A program made the position numbers and the translations under genes. The notes beneath the pieces are model-generated. The model did not search any database. It was not told where the DNA came from and saw nothing but the letters and a program-made list of their open reading frames with translations. Positions 17,030-24,696 of a DNA stretch of 64,000 nucleotides are shown one piece after another. The stretch spans positions 62,001 through 126,000 of the forward strand of contig MPNQ01000008.1 in the NCBI GenBank assembly GCA_002239105.1. The letters run 5' to 3'. Source of the stretch: a marine group bacterium Sva0996 bin134. GTDB lineage: Bacteria > Actinomycetota > Acidimicrobiia > Acidimicrobiales > Bin134. Positions within the stretch are counted from its first letter, which is position 1; each line of letters opens with the position of its first letter.

Positions 17030-18498
17030 ACACGGACAGCTTCGACCTCTTGTTCAATCCCAAGGGCATTGTGGTGGCCGGTGCCTCCACTCATCCGGGC
17101 AAGTTCGGCTTCGTCGCCCTTCACAACGTACTTGCTGGAGGATTCGAGGGGCCGGTGTTCGCCACGAACCCGGACCAGCCCACAATACTGGGAGTCGAGA
17201 ATCTGGCTTCGGTCAGCGAAGTGCCCGCGGGGGCCGCCGACCTGGTTATGGTCTGCACTCCGCCCCAGGCGTGCCCCGACATCTTGCAGACGGCGGCCAG
17301 CCGGGGGATCGGCGCGGCTTTCATCGCCTCAGGAGGATTCCGAGAGGCCGGTGCCGATGGAGCTCGAGCCGAAGAGGAGTTGGTCGAATTGGCGCGTTCG
17401 CTGGGCATGGTGGTGGCCGGACCCAATGGACAGGGGTTGATCTCCACCCCGGCCAAGTTGGCGGCGCAGATCGTGGCCCCGGTTCCCCCTCCCGGCCCGA
17501 TTGCGGTCGCGAGCCAGTCGGGCAATCTCGTGTCTGCATTCATGAACTACGCCACCCACAGTGGGGTGGGCATTAGCCGAGCGGTGAGCGCGGGCAATGC
17601 GGCGATGGTTGGCGTAGTCGACTATCTGGGCTGGTTTGCCGACGATTCCCATACCAAGGCCATGGTCGCCTATGTGGAGGGGGTGGAAGACGGTCGAAGA
17701 TTCGCGACCCACATCCGAATGGCGGCCGAGAAGAAGCCGGTGGTGCTGGTCAAAGGAGGTACTACCCCTCGCGGAGCGCTGGCCGCGGCCAGCCACACTG
17801 GAGCGCTGGCCACCGACGACCGGGTGTTCGACGGCATGGTTCGCCAAAGCGGCGCAGTTAGAGCCAGCACCATCGAAGAGGCGTACGACGCGGTGGCCGC
17901 CTTCGCTACTCAGCCGCTGCCCGCCGGGCCTCGCACGCTGGTGCTCTCCAGCGCGGGCGGCTGGGGGGTCATTGCCGCAGACGCAGTGACGAAGTCGAGT
18001 CTGGAGCTGATTGCCCTTCCCGCCGATCTGGAAGCAGCCATCGATGAACTGGTGCCGCCCCGCTGGAGTCGAAACAATCCGATCGACCTGGCTGGAGGCG
18101 AGAGCCGCGACACCATTCCCGAGGCAATCAACCTGGTGGTAGATCATCCTGAGGTCGACGCAGTGGTCTATCTGGGAATGGGCATCCAGGCCAATACCGC
18201 GTCCCACTTGCGGGCAGGTCCGTATTTCGAGCCGGCTGAACTAGCCCGTATCTGCGAGTACCACGAACGCCAGGACAGCCGCTTTGCCCAAGCCGCGGCT
18301 GAAGCCTCGGCTCGCACCAACAAACCGATTCTGGCGGCCACCGAGTTGGCGATCACCCAACCCGGCAATTCCGGTCCCGCCACGATGGCCGCCGACAGGC
18401 GCTACTGCTTCCCCTCTGCCGACCGGGCAGTGCGGGCTCTACACCACCTGTGGTGTTACGCCCGATGGCGCAGGCGCCACCTGTCCGCGGGGACGTGA
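17026..18498 (+). CDS. CoA-binding (alpha) subunit of an NDP-forming acyl-CoA synthetase
   Basis: The 490-residue protein starts with a CoA-binding Rossmann domain (NPKGIVVAGASTHPGKFGFV) followed by succinyl-CoA-ligase-like domains (VAGPNGQGLIST, IAVASQSGNLVSAFMNYA, KPVVLVKGG, AASHTGALATDD). The His in the last motif is where the family carries its phosphohistidine. The pair with the upstream ATP-grasp gene reproduces in two polypeptides what many bacteria encode as one fused protein. It interconverts acyl-CoA with free acid and ATP. Confidence 0.87.
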   Translation: MNTDSFDLLFNPKGIVVAGASTHPGKFGFVALHNVLAGGFEGPVFATNPDQPTILGVENLASVSEVPAGAADLVMVCTPPQACPDILQTAASRGIGAAFIASGGFREAGADGARAEEELVELARSLGMVVAGPNGQGLISTPAKLAAQIVAPVPPPGPIAVASQSGNLVSAFMNYATHSGVGISRAVSAGNAAMVGVVDYLGWFADDSHTKAMVAYVEGVEDGRRFATHIRMAAEKKPVVLVKGGTTPRGALAAASHTGALATDDRVFDGMVRQSGAVRASTIEEAYDAVAAFATQPLPAGPRTLVLSSAGGWGVIAADAVTKSSLELIALPADLEAAIDELVPPRWSRNNPIDLAGGESRDTIPEAINLVVDHPEVDAVVYLGMGIQANTASHLRAGPYFEPAELARICEYHERQDSRFAQAAAEASARTNKPILAATELAITQPGNSGPATMAADRRYCFPSADRAVRALHHLWCYARWRRRHLSAGT

Positions 18499-18556
18499 TG
18501 AGCGAGATGGTTGGTGGTGCGCCCGAATGCGCAAGGGCAATCTAGGATGATCACCA

Positions 18557-20092
18557 GTGCGTCGAATTCTGATGCCCATTCTGCTGCTTGCGGTTGCTTT
18601 CGCGGCGCTTTTTGGCTCTAACTATCTGAGCGACCAGCTCCACGAGGACCTGGGAGAGGTTTCCGCCGACGGCACAGTCCCCCCCGGTTTGGGGACCCCT
18701 CTGGTTTCCACCCGCCGGCTTACCCCGATGCTGGCCCCGTCGCTTACCGAGCCTGGCTTCTTCTCCACGCTGGACGACATCATGGCCTCCGCCCCAACGT
18801 CGGCCTGCGTCCACGTCACTCTCGATGGCCGAGGCCCCTCGTTCTATGAAAGCGGCGGCAATATCCAAGTGATGCCCTCAGATGCCTTCTTGCTTCTCAC
18901 GCTGGCCACTGCTCATCAAGAGCTCGGACCCGACCACACCTTCACCACTTCGGTCCTGTCGATCGTCCCGATGGAAGACGGGGTGGTCAACGGCGACATA
19001 TACCTGGTCGGCGGAGGTGATCCGCTGCTTTTGACCACGGAGTATCTGACCACCCTTGAGGATGGGGTGAATCGGCTCCATACTCCCATCGAGGAGCTGG
19101 CGCAGGATCTGGTGGACGATGGCATGGCTCTGGTGACCGGCGCAGTGGTGGGCGATGCCACTCGCTACGACGACTTGCTGTACGTCGGCTCGTGGCCCGA
19201 GAGGATCATCCAAGCCGAGAACATCGGTACCCTGCTGGCCCTGCAATTCGATGACGGCTGGGTGCAGTTCCCCGTTTCGGAGTCGGAGCTGGAAACCGAT
19301 GACACTGCTGCTGGAGGAGCCGAGGAAGAGGTCGGCTATCAGGCCGCAGAGGACCCGCCCTTCTACGCGGCAGCGTTGTTTGACGACATGCTCGAAGCCC
19401 GCGACGTGGTAATCCGCCGCAGCCCTCGTTCCGAAGCGGTCCCCGAGGGAGAAGAACTCAACATCTTGGCGTCGATTGAGTCGGCGCCCCTAAAGGACCA
19501 CTATCAGCAAATCCTCGATAATCGCGACGTCGAGACCGTTGAGCTGTTGCTGAAGGAAATCGGCCGGGTCACGTCGGGTACGGGCAGCACCCGAGCGGGA
19601 GCCAGTGCAGTTGAGACCGTCTTGGCGGAAATCGGGGTTGACGTGGAGGAGTTCCAACTCCTCCAATTCGACGGTTCGGGACTGGATCCGGCCAATGTTG
19701 CCAGCTGCCCGGTGTTCACCTCGCTTCTAAACAGCGATGAGTTCAGCCCCCTATTCCACGAGCTTCTGCCTTCCGCGGCCGAGCCAGGCCCACTTCAGAG
19801 CCGCTTCGCCAGCGTCAACAATCCCGCGAGGATAAGGGCTCTGTCGGGCGGAACCGCGACCACCTCGTTGTTGATGGGATATATCGACATTGGGCGCGGC
19901 CAAGAGTTGACGTTCGCATTCATTGCCAATCAAGCCTCCACTACAGATCAAGCCTCCACTACCGATCAACAGAGCACAGCAGACAATCAGGCCCTACGGG
20001 AGCTGGAAGAGCGAATCGTTCGCCAACTGGCCAGCCTGGAATCCAAGCCGAGCCTTGACGACCTCGTTCTCGAACCGCTCCGCCTCGGCTGA
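18557..20092 (+). CDS. PBP4-like (peptidase S13) protein lacking catalytic motifs
   Basis: This 511-residue protein, with an N-terminal signal anchor (about residues 5-20), follows the D-Ala-D-Ala carboxypeptidase S13 fold. Recognisable segments are LGPDHTFTTSVL, GDIYLVGGGDPLLLT, DGSGLDPANVASCPVFTSLL and RIRALSGGTATTSLLMGYI. The active-site motifs are not intact. SxxK is S108-D-A-F111, KTG is replaced by L429-S-G, and the SxN region reads DNRD. It should sit outside the membrane and probably binds rather than cuts peptidoglycan or a partner protein. An acidic insert (ETDDTAAGGAEEE) and a repeated ASTTDQ tail are unusual. The start is a GTG. Confidence 0.8.
   Translation: MRRILMPILLLAVAFAALFGSNYLSDQLHEDLGEVSADGTVPPGLGTPLVSTRRLTPMLAPSLTEPGFFSTLDDIMASAPTSACVHVTLDGRGPSFYESGGNIQVMPSDAFLLLTLATAHQELGPDHTFTTSVLSIVPMEDGVVNGDIYLVGGGDPLLLTTEYLTTLEDGVNRLHTPIEELAQDLVDDGMALVTGAVVGDATRYDDLLYVGSWPERIIQAENIGTLLALQFDDGWVQFPVSESELETDDTAAGGAEEEVGYQAAEDPPFYAAALFDDMLEARDVVIRRSPRSEAVPEGEELNILASIESAPLKDHYQQILDNRDVETVELLLKEIGRVTSGTGSTRAGASAVETVLAEIGVDVEEFQLLQFDGSGLDPANVASCPVFTSLLNSDEFSPLFHELLPSAAEPGPLQSRFASVNNPARIRALSGGTATTSLLMGYIDIGRGQELTFAFIANQASTTDQASTTDQQSTADNQALRELEERIVRQLASLESKPSLDDLVLEPLRLG
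19931..19984 (+). repeat. 18-bp tandem repeat in the PBP4-like gene tail
   Basis: Units at 19931 and 19949 differ at one base; a third, diverged unit starts at 19967. They encode QASTTD, QASTTD and QQSTAD just after the last core strand. Confidence 0.8.
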
Positions 20093-20124
20093 CGGGGCTT
20101 GATGGGCGACCGGAAGACAAGGAC

Positions 20125-20763
20125 ATGACTGACACGGCCACGATGGCCATGTTCCCTTTGGGGATGGTCCTCCTACCCACAATGGTGGTGCCTATCCACG
20201 TATTTGAGCCCCGCTACCGGCAGATGACCAAAGACTGCCTGGACAGTGACCGGGAATTCGCGGTGGTGCTCATTGAGCGGGGCAGCGAAGTCGGTGGCGG
20301 CGACACCCGCACCCACGCTGGCACAGTGGCCAGGATCATCGAAGCCCAGGAATTCCCAGACGGCCGATGGGGCCTGGTTGCCGGTGGGATTCGTCGAATC
20401 CGGGTTTCCCGATGGTTGGAGGACGATCCCTATCCCCGGGCCGAGGTCCAAGATTGGCCCGATGCCGAGCAAAGCGAGGAAGACCTCGACTATGTAGCCG
20501 TCCAACTGCCTCCGACAACGACTGTGTGGCGGCGGGTACTGGCGTTGCAGTCTGAGTTGGGCGCCCCAGGGCCTCCGGCCGCCTTTGAGCTGTCTGATGA
20601 CCCGGCGGCCGCGGTATGGCAGCTCGCCGCGCTGTCTCCTTTGGGACCGTTGGATCGGCAACGGCTGTTGACCGCGGAGGGCACGGCTCACCGTTTGGGT
20701 CTGTTAGCCGAGTTCCTGGCCGATGCAGAGGAGGTCATCCGAGCTCGAATCGAGATGGGGTAG
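20125..20763 (+). CDS. Stand-alone LON substrate-binding-domain protein
   Basis: The 212-residue protein corresponds to the N-terminal domain of Lon protease without the ATPase and protease parts: FPLGMVLLPTMVVPIHVFEP at residues 10-29, RYRQMTKDCL, GTVARIIEAQEFPDGRW, LVAGGIRRIRV. Single-domain forms of this family are common in actinobacteria and their role is not well defined; substrate recognition for proteolysis is the usual suggestion. It lies 32 bases downstream of the PBP4-like gene. Confidence 0.85.
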   Translation: MTDTATMAMFPLGMVLLPTMVVPIHVFEPRYRQMTKDCLDSDREFAVVLIERGSEVGGGDTRTHAGTVARIIEAQEFPDGRWGLVAGGIRRIRVSRWLEDDPYPRAEVQDWPDAEQSEEDLDYVAVQLPPTTTVWRRVLALQSELGAPGPPAAFELSDDPAAAVWQLAALSPLGPLDRQRLLTAEGTAHRLGLLAEFLADAEEVIRARIEMG

Positions 20764-20805
20764 GGGAAACCGCCGGGTTAGGCTGATCGTTTGCAGGAGG
20801 AAGCT

Positions 20806-21147
20806 GTGCCAGATCGCCCAAAGGCCACCAAAGGGTCCAACACACCCAACAAGGTGGTGGCCGAATTGAAGACGCTGCTCATCGGCTACGCCCGACAAGA
20901 GATCGTGACGCCGTTGACTCAGCTTGGGAGAACGCTGAAGCTCGGCATTCTCGGCGGGCTGAGCATCGGCGTCGGGCTGGTTTTCTTGGCCGTTGCCGGA
21001 CTGCGCTTGCTCCAGACCGAGGCCTCCGGAGTGTTCGACGGCAACATGAGCGCCTTGCCTTATGTGGCGGTGCTCATCGGTGTGGTGGCTGTACTGGCAG
21101 CCGCGGTTGTGGTGAGAGCTCGGATGTCGAGAGGAGGTCACCAATGA
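20806..21147 (+). CDS. Small membrane protein, actinobacterial holin-like superfamily
   Basis: About 113 residues with a charged N-terminus (VVAELKTLLIGYARQEIVTP) and two hydrophobic segments at about 45-70 and 84-104. This layout matches the actinobacterial phage-holin-like/DUF1469-type membrane proteins, but the match is by pattern only. I place the start at the GTG at 20806, five bases after an AGGAGG sequence (20795-20800); an earlier in-frame TTG would put that ribosome-binding site inside the gene. It overlaps the next gene by four bases. Confidence 0.6.
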   Translation: MPDRPKATKGSNTPNKVVAELKTLLIGYARQEIVTPLTQLGRTLKLGILGGLSIGVGLVFLAVAGLRLLQTEASGVFDGNMSALPYVAVLIGVVAVLAAAVVVRARMSRGGHQ

Positions 21148-21365
21148 GCGATCAGGACCTAGGCCAGGATTCCATCGACCGGGACGACATCAAGGCCAAA
21201 TTTGAGGAACTGAAGGGCAGCCTGGATCACACCGCCGAGGCGGCCCGCACCCCGATGCTGGCCGCGGGCATCGCGGCAGTGGTGGTTCTAGTGGTGCTGG
21301 CCTTTTTCTTGGGTCGACGGCGCGGCCGGTCTAGCCGTACCGTGGTCGAAGTTCGCCGGGTTTGA
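21144..21365 (+). CDS. 73-residue single-pass membrane protein, unknown
   Basis: The first 35 residues are hydrophilic (DDIKAKFEELKGSLDH). A transmembrane segment follows (MLAAGIAAVVVLVVLAFFLG, about 38-57), with a strongly basic tail (RRRGRSSRTVVEVRRV), so the C-terminus is probably cytosolic. I know of no function. It is translationally coupled to the holin-like gene by an ATGA overlap, so the two may act together at the membrane. Confidence 0.65.
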   Translation: MSDQDLGQDSIDRDDIKAKFEELKGSLDHTAEAARTPMLAAGIAAVVVLVVLAFFLGRRRGRSSRTVVEVRRV

Positions 21366-21378
21366 TCAGGCTCAAGAC

Positions 21379-21603
21379 ATGCCTGATCCCCTCAGCTATC
21401 TTCGCCGACAGGCCATCGTCCGGGGCGTTATGGGCGGGAGCCGGGGATGGCTCCTCCTGGGCGGTGCAGCCTGGGCGATCCGCCTGCTGAGCCGAGTGAT
21501 CAGCACCCGTCGGCTGCGAACGGTGCTTAGCCAAGAGCTGGGCCCCGGCGAGAGCCTGCTCGTTTCCCATTTGTCCGATGAATCGCATGGCAGGAGCAAG
21601 TGA
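21379..21603 (+). CDS. 74-residue hypothetical protein
   Basis: MPDPLSYLRRQAIVRGVMGG, then a moderately hydrophobic segment (GWLLLGGAAWAIRLLSRVI) and a polar end (LSQELGPGESLLVSHL). The GPGE(S/T)hhV segment is like those in short actinobacterial membrane-associated proteins, but I cannot name the family. It lies 13 bases after the previous gene and 25 before trmI, in the same direction. Confidence 0.6.
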   Translation: MPDPLSYLRRQAIVRGVMGGSRGWLLLGGAAWAIRLLSRVISTRRLRTVLSQELGPGESLLVSHLSDESHGRSK

Positions 21604-21628
21604 CCTCTATCGCGGTTGACGAATCGCA

Positions 21629-22402
21629 GTGAGTCGGGAACTCGAAGCCGGCGAACTCGTCTTGCTCACCGACCGAAAAGGCCGACGATATTTGGTCTCT
21701 CTGGTTGAGGGCGGCGATTTCCACACCCATGCGGGATTGGTGTCCCATGACACGCTGATCGGTGGCACCGAGGGAATGCAAGTGCGCACGACCCGCAACG
21801 CCGAGCTGACCGTTTGGCGACCGACCCTCCGCGAATACGTGCTGAAGATGCCTCGGGGTGCGCAGGTGGTCTACCCCAAAGACAGCGCGGCCATCTTGAT
21901 GCAGGCCGATGTGTTCCCAGGGGCCCGGGTGCTGGAGTCGGGAGTGGGCTCAGGGGCGCTGTCATTGAGCCTATTGAGAGCAGGGGCGGTGGTGCAGGGC
22001 TATGAGATCAGAGAGGACTTCGCCCTAAGAGCGATCGAGAACGTGACGGATTTCATGGGCACTGAAGTCACCGAGCGCTATCAGGTGGAGGTCAGGGACT
22101 GTTATCAGGGAATCGAAGCCGAAGGACTGGACCGGGTGGTGCTTGATCTGCCCGAACCATGGCAGGTCGTACCCCATGCGGCCGCCTCGCTCGATCCCGG
22201 GGGCATTCTGGTGGCCTATACACCGAGCATCGTGCAGGCCGCTCAGTTGAGGGAAGCCTGTGAGGCTGGGCCTTGGGCCGCGGCTTCCACATTGGAAGTC
22301 CTGCACCGCGGATGGCATATCAAAGGCGACGCGGTCAGGCCTGAGCACCGAATGGTGGGCCACACCGGTTTTGTGACGTCAGCCCGCCGACTTGCCGATT
22401 AG
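21629..22402 (+). CDS. trmI: tRNA (adenine-N1-)-methyltransferase TrmI
   Basis: The 257-residue protein has the TrmI N-terminal barrel (GELVLLTDRKGRRYLV, HAGLVSHDTLIGG), the family segment RPTLREYVLKMPRGAQVVYP, and the SAM-binding motif ARVLESGVGSGALSLSLL at about residues 100-117, followed by LDLPEPWQVV. It methylates A58 in the T-loop of tRNA as a tetramer. Actinobacteria often carry this gene close to the proteasomal ATPase gene, as here, with only a ferredoxin gene between. The start is a GTG. Confidence 0.92.
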   Translation: MSRELEAGELVLLTDRKGRRYLVSLVEGGDFHTHAGLVSHDTLIGGTEGMQVRTTRNAELTVWRPTLREYVLKMPRGAQVVYPKDSAAILMQADVFPGARVLESGVGSGALSLSLLRAGAVVQGYEIREDFALRAIENVTDFMGTEVTERYQVEVRDCYQGIEAEGLDRVVLDLPEPWQVVPHAAASLDPGGILVAYTPSIVQAAQLREACEAGPWAAASTLEVLHRGWHIKGDAVRPEHRMVGHTGFVTSARRLAD

Positions 22403-22412
22403 CGCTTCAGGA

Positions 22413-22437
22413 GTTGGCCAGCCGGCCTATGGCCAAC
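22413..22437. terminator. Hairpin between convergent trmI and ferredoxin genes
   Basis: GTTGGCC (22413-22419) and GGCCAAC (22431-22437) pair perfectly over 7 bp with an 11-base loop, about 10 bases after the trmI stop and 26 bases beyond the ferredoxin stop on the other strand. The location suits a shared terminator. There is no strong T-run on either side. Confidence 0.5.
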
Positions 22438-22463
22438 GGGCAATAAGAGACAATGGACGAGGA

Positions 22464-22697
22464 TCAGACCTCGATGAAGATGCACTCTCCTGGGCATTCC
22501 TCAGCTGATTCGATGGTGGCCTCTTCCTGCCCGTCGGGCACGATGGCCAAGCCTTCGACTCCACCAGGCTCGCTATAGACCGTGTCACCCTCTTTGACGT
22601 AGGCAAGACCATCGTCGAGCAGAGTGAAGACATCGGGAGCGATCTCTTCGCAGAGACCGTCACCTGTGCAGAGATCCTGATCAATCCAGACCTTCAT
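22464..22697 (-). CDS. Small [3Fe-4S]-type ferredoxin
   Basis: The 77-residue protein starts MKVWIDQDLCTGDGLCEEIA. The cluster ligands are in CTGDGLC, where the usual third cysteine of a 4Fe-4S motif is Asp (CxxDxxC), plus a distant CPGEC. This suggests a 3Fe-4S or convertible cluster. It is very acidic, as expected for an electron donor to P450s or other monooxygenases. No P450 is nearby, so the partner is unknown. ATG at 22697 is preferred; a second ATG two codons upstream is equally possible. Confidence 0.87.
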   Translation of the reverse strand: MKVWIDQDLCTGDGLCEEIAPDVFTLLDDGLAYVKEGDTVYSEPGGVEGLAIVPDGQEEATIESAEECPGECIFIEV

Positions 22698-22849
22698 TTG
22701 CATCGGTGCAGTGGCCCTTTCGTGACAGACAGCGGACGGCGGAAATGGTAGACGCTGGGTGCCCACTCAGTGTAACCGACCAAGAATGGATCTCCGCTAC
22801 GCAGCGGAAATTCCCCAGAGGCCGAATAGACCCGGGCGGCATTCTTGCG

Positions 22850-22876
22850 TCTACAACCTAGTTGGGCGCGTGTAGA
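22850..22876. promoter_or_regulatory. Inverted repeat upstream of the proteasomal ATPase gene
   Basis: TCTACA (22850-22855) and TGTAGA (22871-22876) are perfect 6-base arms 15 bases apart, 12 bases before the arc start. They could be an operator or part of a promoter. The remainder of the 190-base gap back to the ferredoxin start shows only a weak 5-bp hairpin near 22791. Confidence 0.3.
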
Positions 22877-22887
22877 GTCGGGTTGGT

Positions 22888-24648
22888 ATGGCAGACAGCG
22901 ACTCGGCGGCGGAAGCAGAAAACCCGCAGGAGGAGATTCCTCCGGCAGAGCAAGTGGCGGCGCTGGCAGAAGAGGTGGCCGTCCTCCGCCAACGGCTTCA
23001 AGACGCCCCCAAGCGGGTCCGCACTCTGGAAGAGCGGCTGTTGGAAACCAAGGGCCAACTGGCCAAGGCGGTCTCACAGAACGAGAAGCTCACCTACACC
23101 CTGCGTGAGGCCCGAGAGCACATTTCGGCCCTCCGGGACGAGGTGGACAAGCTCACTCAGCCGCCGTCGGCCTACGGGACATTCTTGGGTCGGAACGACG
23201 ACGGAACGGTGGACGTGTTCTCCGGAGGCCGCAAGATGCGGGTTGCGCTCCATCCTGAGATCGAGGCCGTCGAGCTCAGCCGGGGCCAAGAAGTGGTTTT
23301 GAACGAATCGCTGAATGTCGTGCTCTCCCGGGTGGGCGACGGCACCGGCGAGGTGGTGACCATCAAAGAGGTGCTGAGTGGCGGCCTGCGGGCACTCATC
23401 GTTGGTAGGGCCGACGAGGAGCGGGTAGTGGAGTTGGCCACAGAGTTGATCGACCAGCCTCTGAAAAGCGGTGATACCGCGTTGATGGACTCCCGCTCGG
23501 GACTCCTCGTTGAGCGCCTGCCCCGGCCCGAGGTGGAAGACCTCGTGCTGGAGGAAGTGCCCAATGTCACCTATGAACAAGTCGGCGGGCTAGACGAGCA
23601 GATCGAGCAGATCACCGACGCCGTCGAATTGCCCTTCATGCATCAGGACCTGTTCGCCGAGTACCAACTGCCCGCGCCCAAGGGCATCTTGCTGTACGGC
23701 CCCCCGGGCTGCGGCAAGACCTTGATCGCAAAGGCGGTGGCCAACTCGCTGGCGGGCAAGGTGGCCGAAATCAGCTCCGACAAGGAGGCCCGCTCGTATT
23801 TCTTGAACATCAAGGGCCCAGAGTTGTTGAACAAATACGTGGGAGAGACCGAGCGCCAGATCCGGCTGGTGTTCCAACGGGCTCGGGAAAAGTCGGCCGA
23901 GGGATGGCCGGTGATCGTGTTCTTCGACGAGATGGAGTCGCTGTTCCGCACCCGCGGTACTGGGATCAGCTCTGATATGGAGTCCACTGTGGTTCCGCAG
24001 CTCTTGGCTGAGATCGACGGTGTAGAGACGCTGAAGAACGTGATCGTGATCGGAGCGTCCAACCGGGAGGACCTCATCGACCCGGCCATCTTGAGGCCTG
24101 GGCGGCTCGATGTGAAGATCAAGATCCAGCGACCAGATGCCGATGCGGCCTGCGCCATATTCGCCCGCTATCTCACCTCTGATCTGCCCATCGCATCTGA
24201 GATGGTGGAGACGCTCGGCGGCGGAGATCCGGACAAAGCCATTCAAGCCATGGTCGAGCAGGCCGTAGCCGAGATGTTCTTGGAAGAAGAGCGCAATCAG
24301 TTCTTGGAAGTCACCTACCAGAACGGCGACAAAGAGGTCATGTACTTCAAGGACTTCGCCTCTGGCGCCATGATCGAGAACGTCGTGCGGAGGGCCAAAA
24401 AGCTGGCCATCAAGCGCTTGCTGGCCGGAGGTGGCCCGGGCATCCACGTCAATGACCTGCTCGACTCAGTACACCAGGAGTACCGGGAGCACGAGGATCT
24501 GCCCAACACCACCAACCCTGATGACTGGGCCAAGATCTCGGGCAAGAAGGGGGAGCGAATCGCGTTCGTCCGCACGCTGCTGTCCAATGAGGAGACGAGC
24601 CAAGGCGGGCGCTCCATTGAGGCAATCGGCCCGGGGCAGTACCTCTGA
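22888..24648 (+). CDS. arc: Proteasome-associated AAA ATPase ARC/Mpa
   Basis: At 586 residues this is a full-length ARC/Mpa. An N-terminal coiled coil (about residues 25-90) captures Pup. OB-type interdomain segments follow, then the AAA domain with Walker A GPPGCGKT at about 271-278 and Walker [13 protein letters not shown] near 342-353. The C-terminus is GQYL, the motif by which Mpa docks into the 20S proteasome. It forms a hexamer that unfolds pupylated proteins into the PrcAB core. The Glu/Ala-rich first 30 residues are poorly conserved in the family. It leads the dop-pup-prcB-prcA-pafA series. Confidence 0.96.
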   Translation: MADSDSAAEAENPQEEIPPAEQVAALAEEVAVLRQRLQDAPKRVRTLEERLLETKGQLAKAVSQNEKLTYTLREAREHISALRDEVDKLTQPPSAYGTFLGRNDDGTVDVFSGGRKMRVALHPEIEAVELSRGQEVVLNESLNVVLSRVGDGTGEVVTIKEVLSGGLRALIVGRADEERVVELATELIDQPLKSGDTALMDSRSGLLVERLPRPEVEDLVLEEVPNVTYEQVGGLDEQIEQITDAVELPFMHQDLFAEYQLPAPKGILLYGPPGCGKTLIAKAVANSLAGKVAEISSDKEARSYFLNIKGPELLNKYVGETERQIRLVFQRAREKSAEGWPVIVFFDEMESLFRTRGTGISSDMESTVVPQLLAEIDGVETLKNVIVIGASNREDLIDPAILRPGRLDVKIKIQRPDADAACAIFARYLTSDLPIASEMVETLGGGDPDKAIQAMVEQAVAEMFLEEERNQFLEVTYQNGDKEVMYFKDFASGAMIENVVRRAKKLAIKRLLAGGGPGIHVNDLLDSVHQEYREHEDLPNTTNPDDWAKISGKKGERIAFVRTLLSNEETSQGGRSIEAIGPGQYL

Positions 24649-24696
24649 TTTCGATTGCCGCCCGACCCGCGGTTCCAGTCAACTAGCGTGCCGAGC

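Noticed and set aside
16192-17124. A 310-codon minus-strand frame over the ATP-grasp gene
   Set aside because: Ser/Thr/Ala-rich with no motif, opposite a gene with conserved ATP-grasp residues and an ATGA overlap with its partner.
20806-21147. The holin-like protein considered as evidence of a prophage
   Set aside because: No integrase, structural phage gene or attachment site is nearby. This kind of membrane protein is common in actinobacterial chromosomes.
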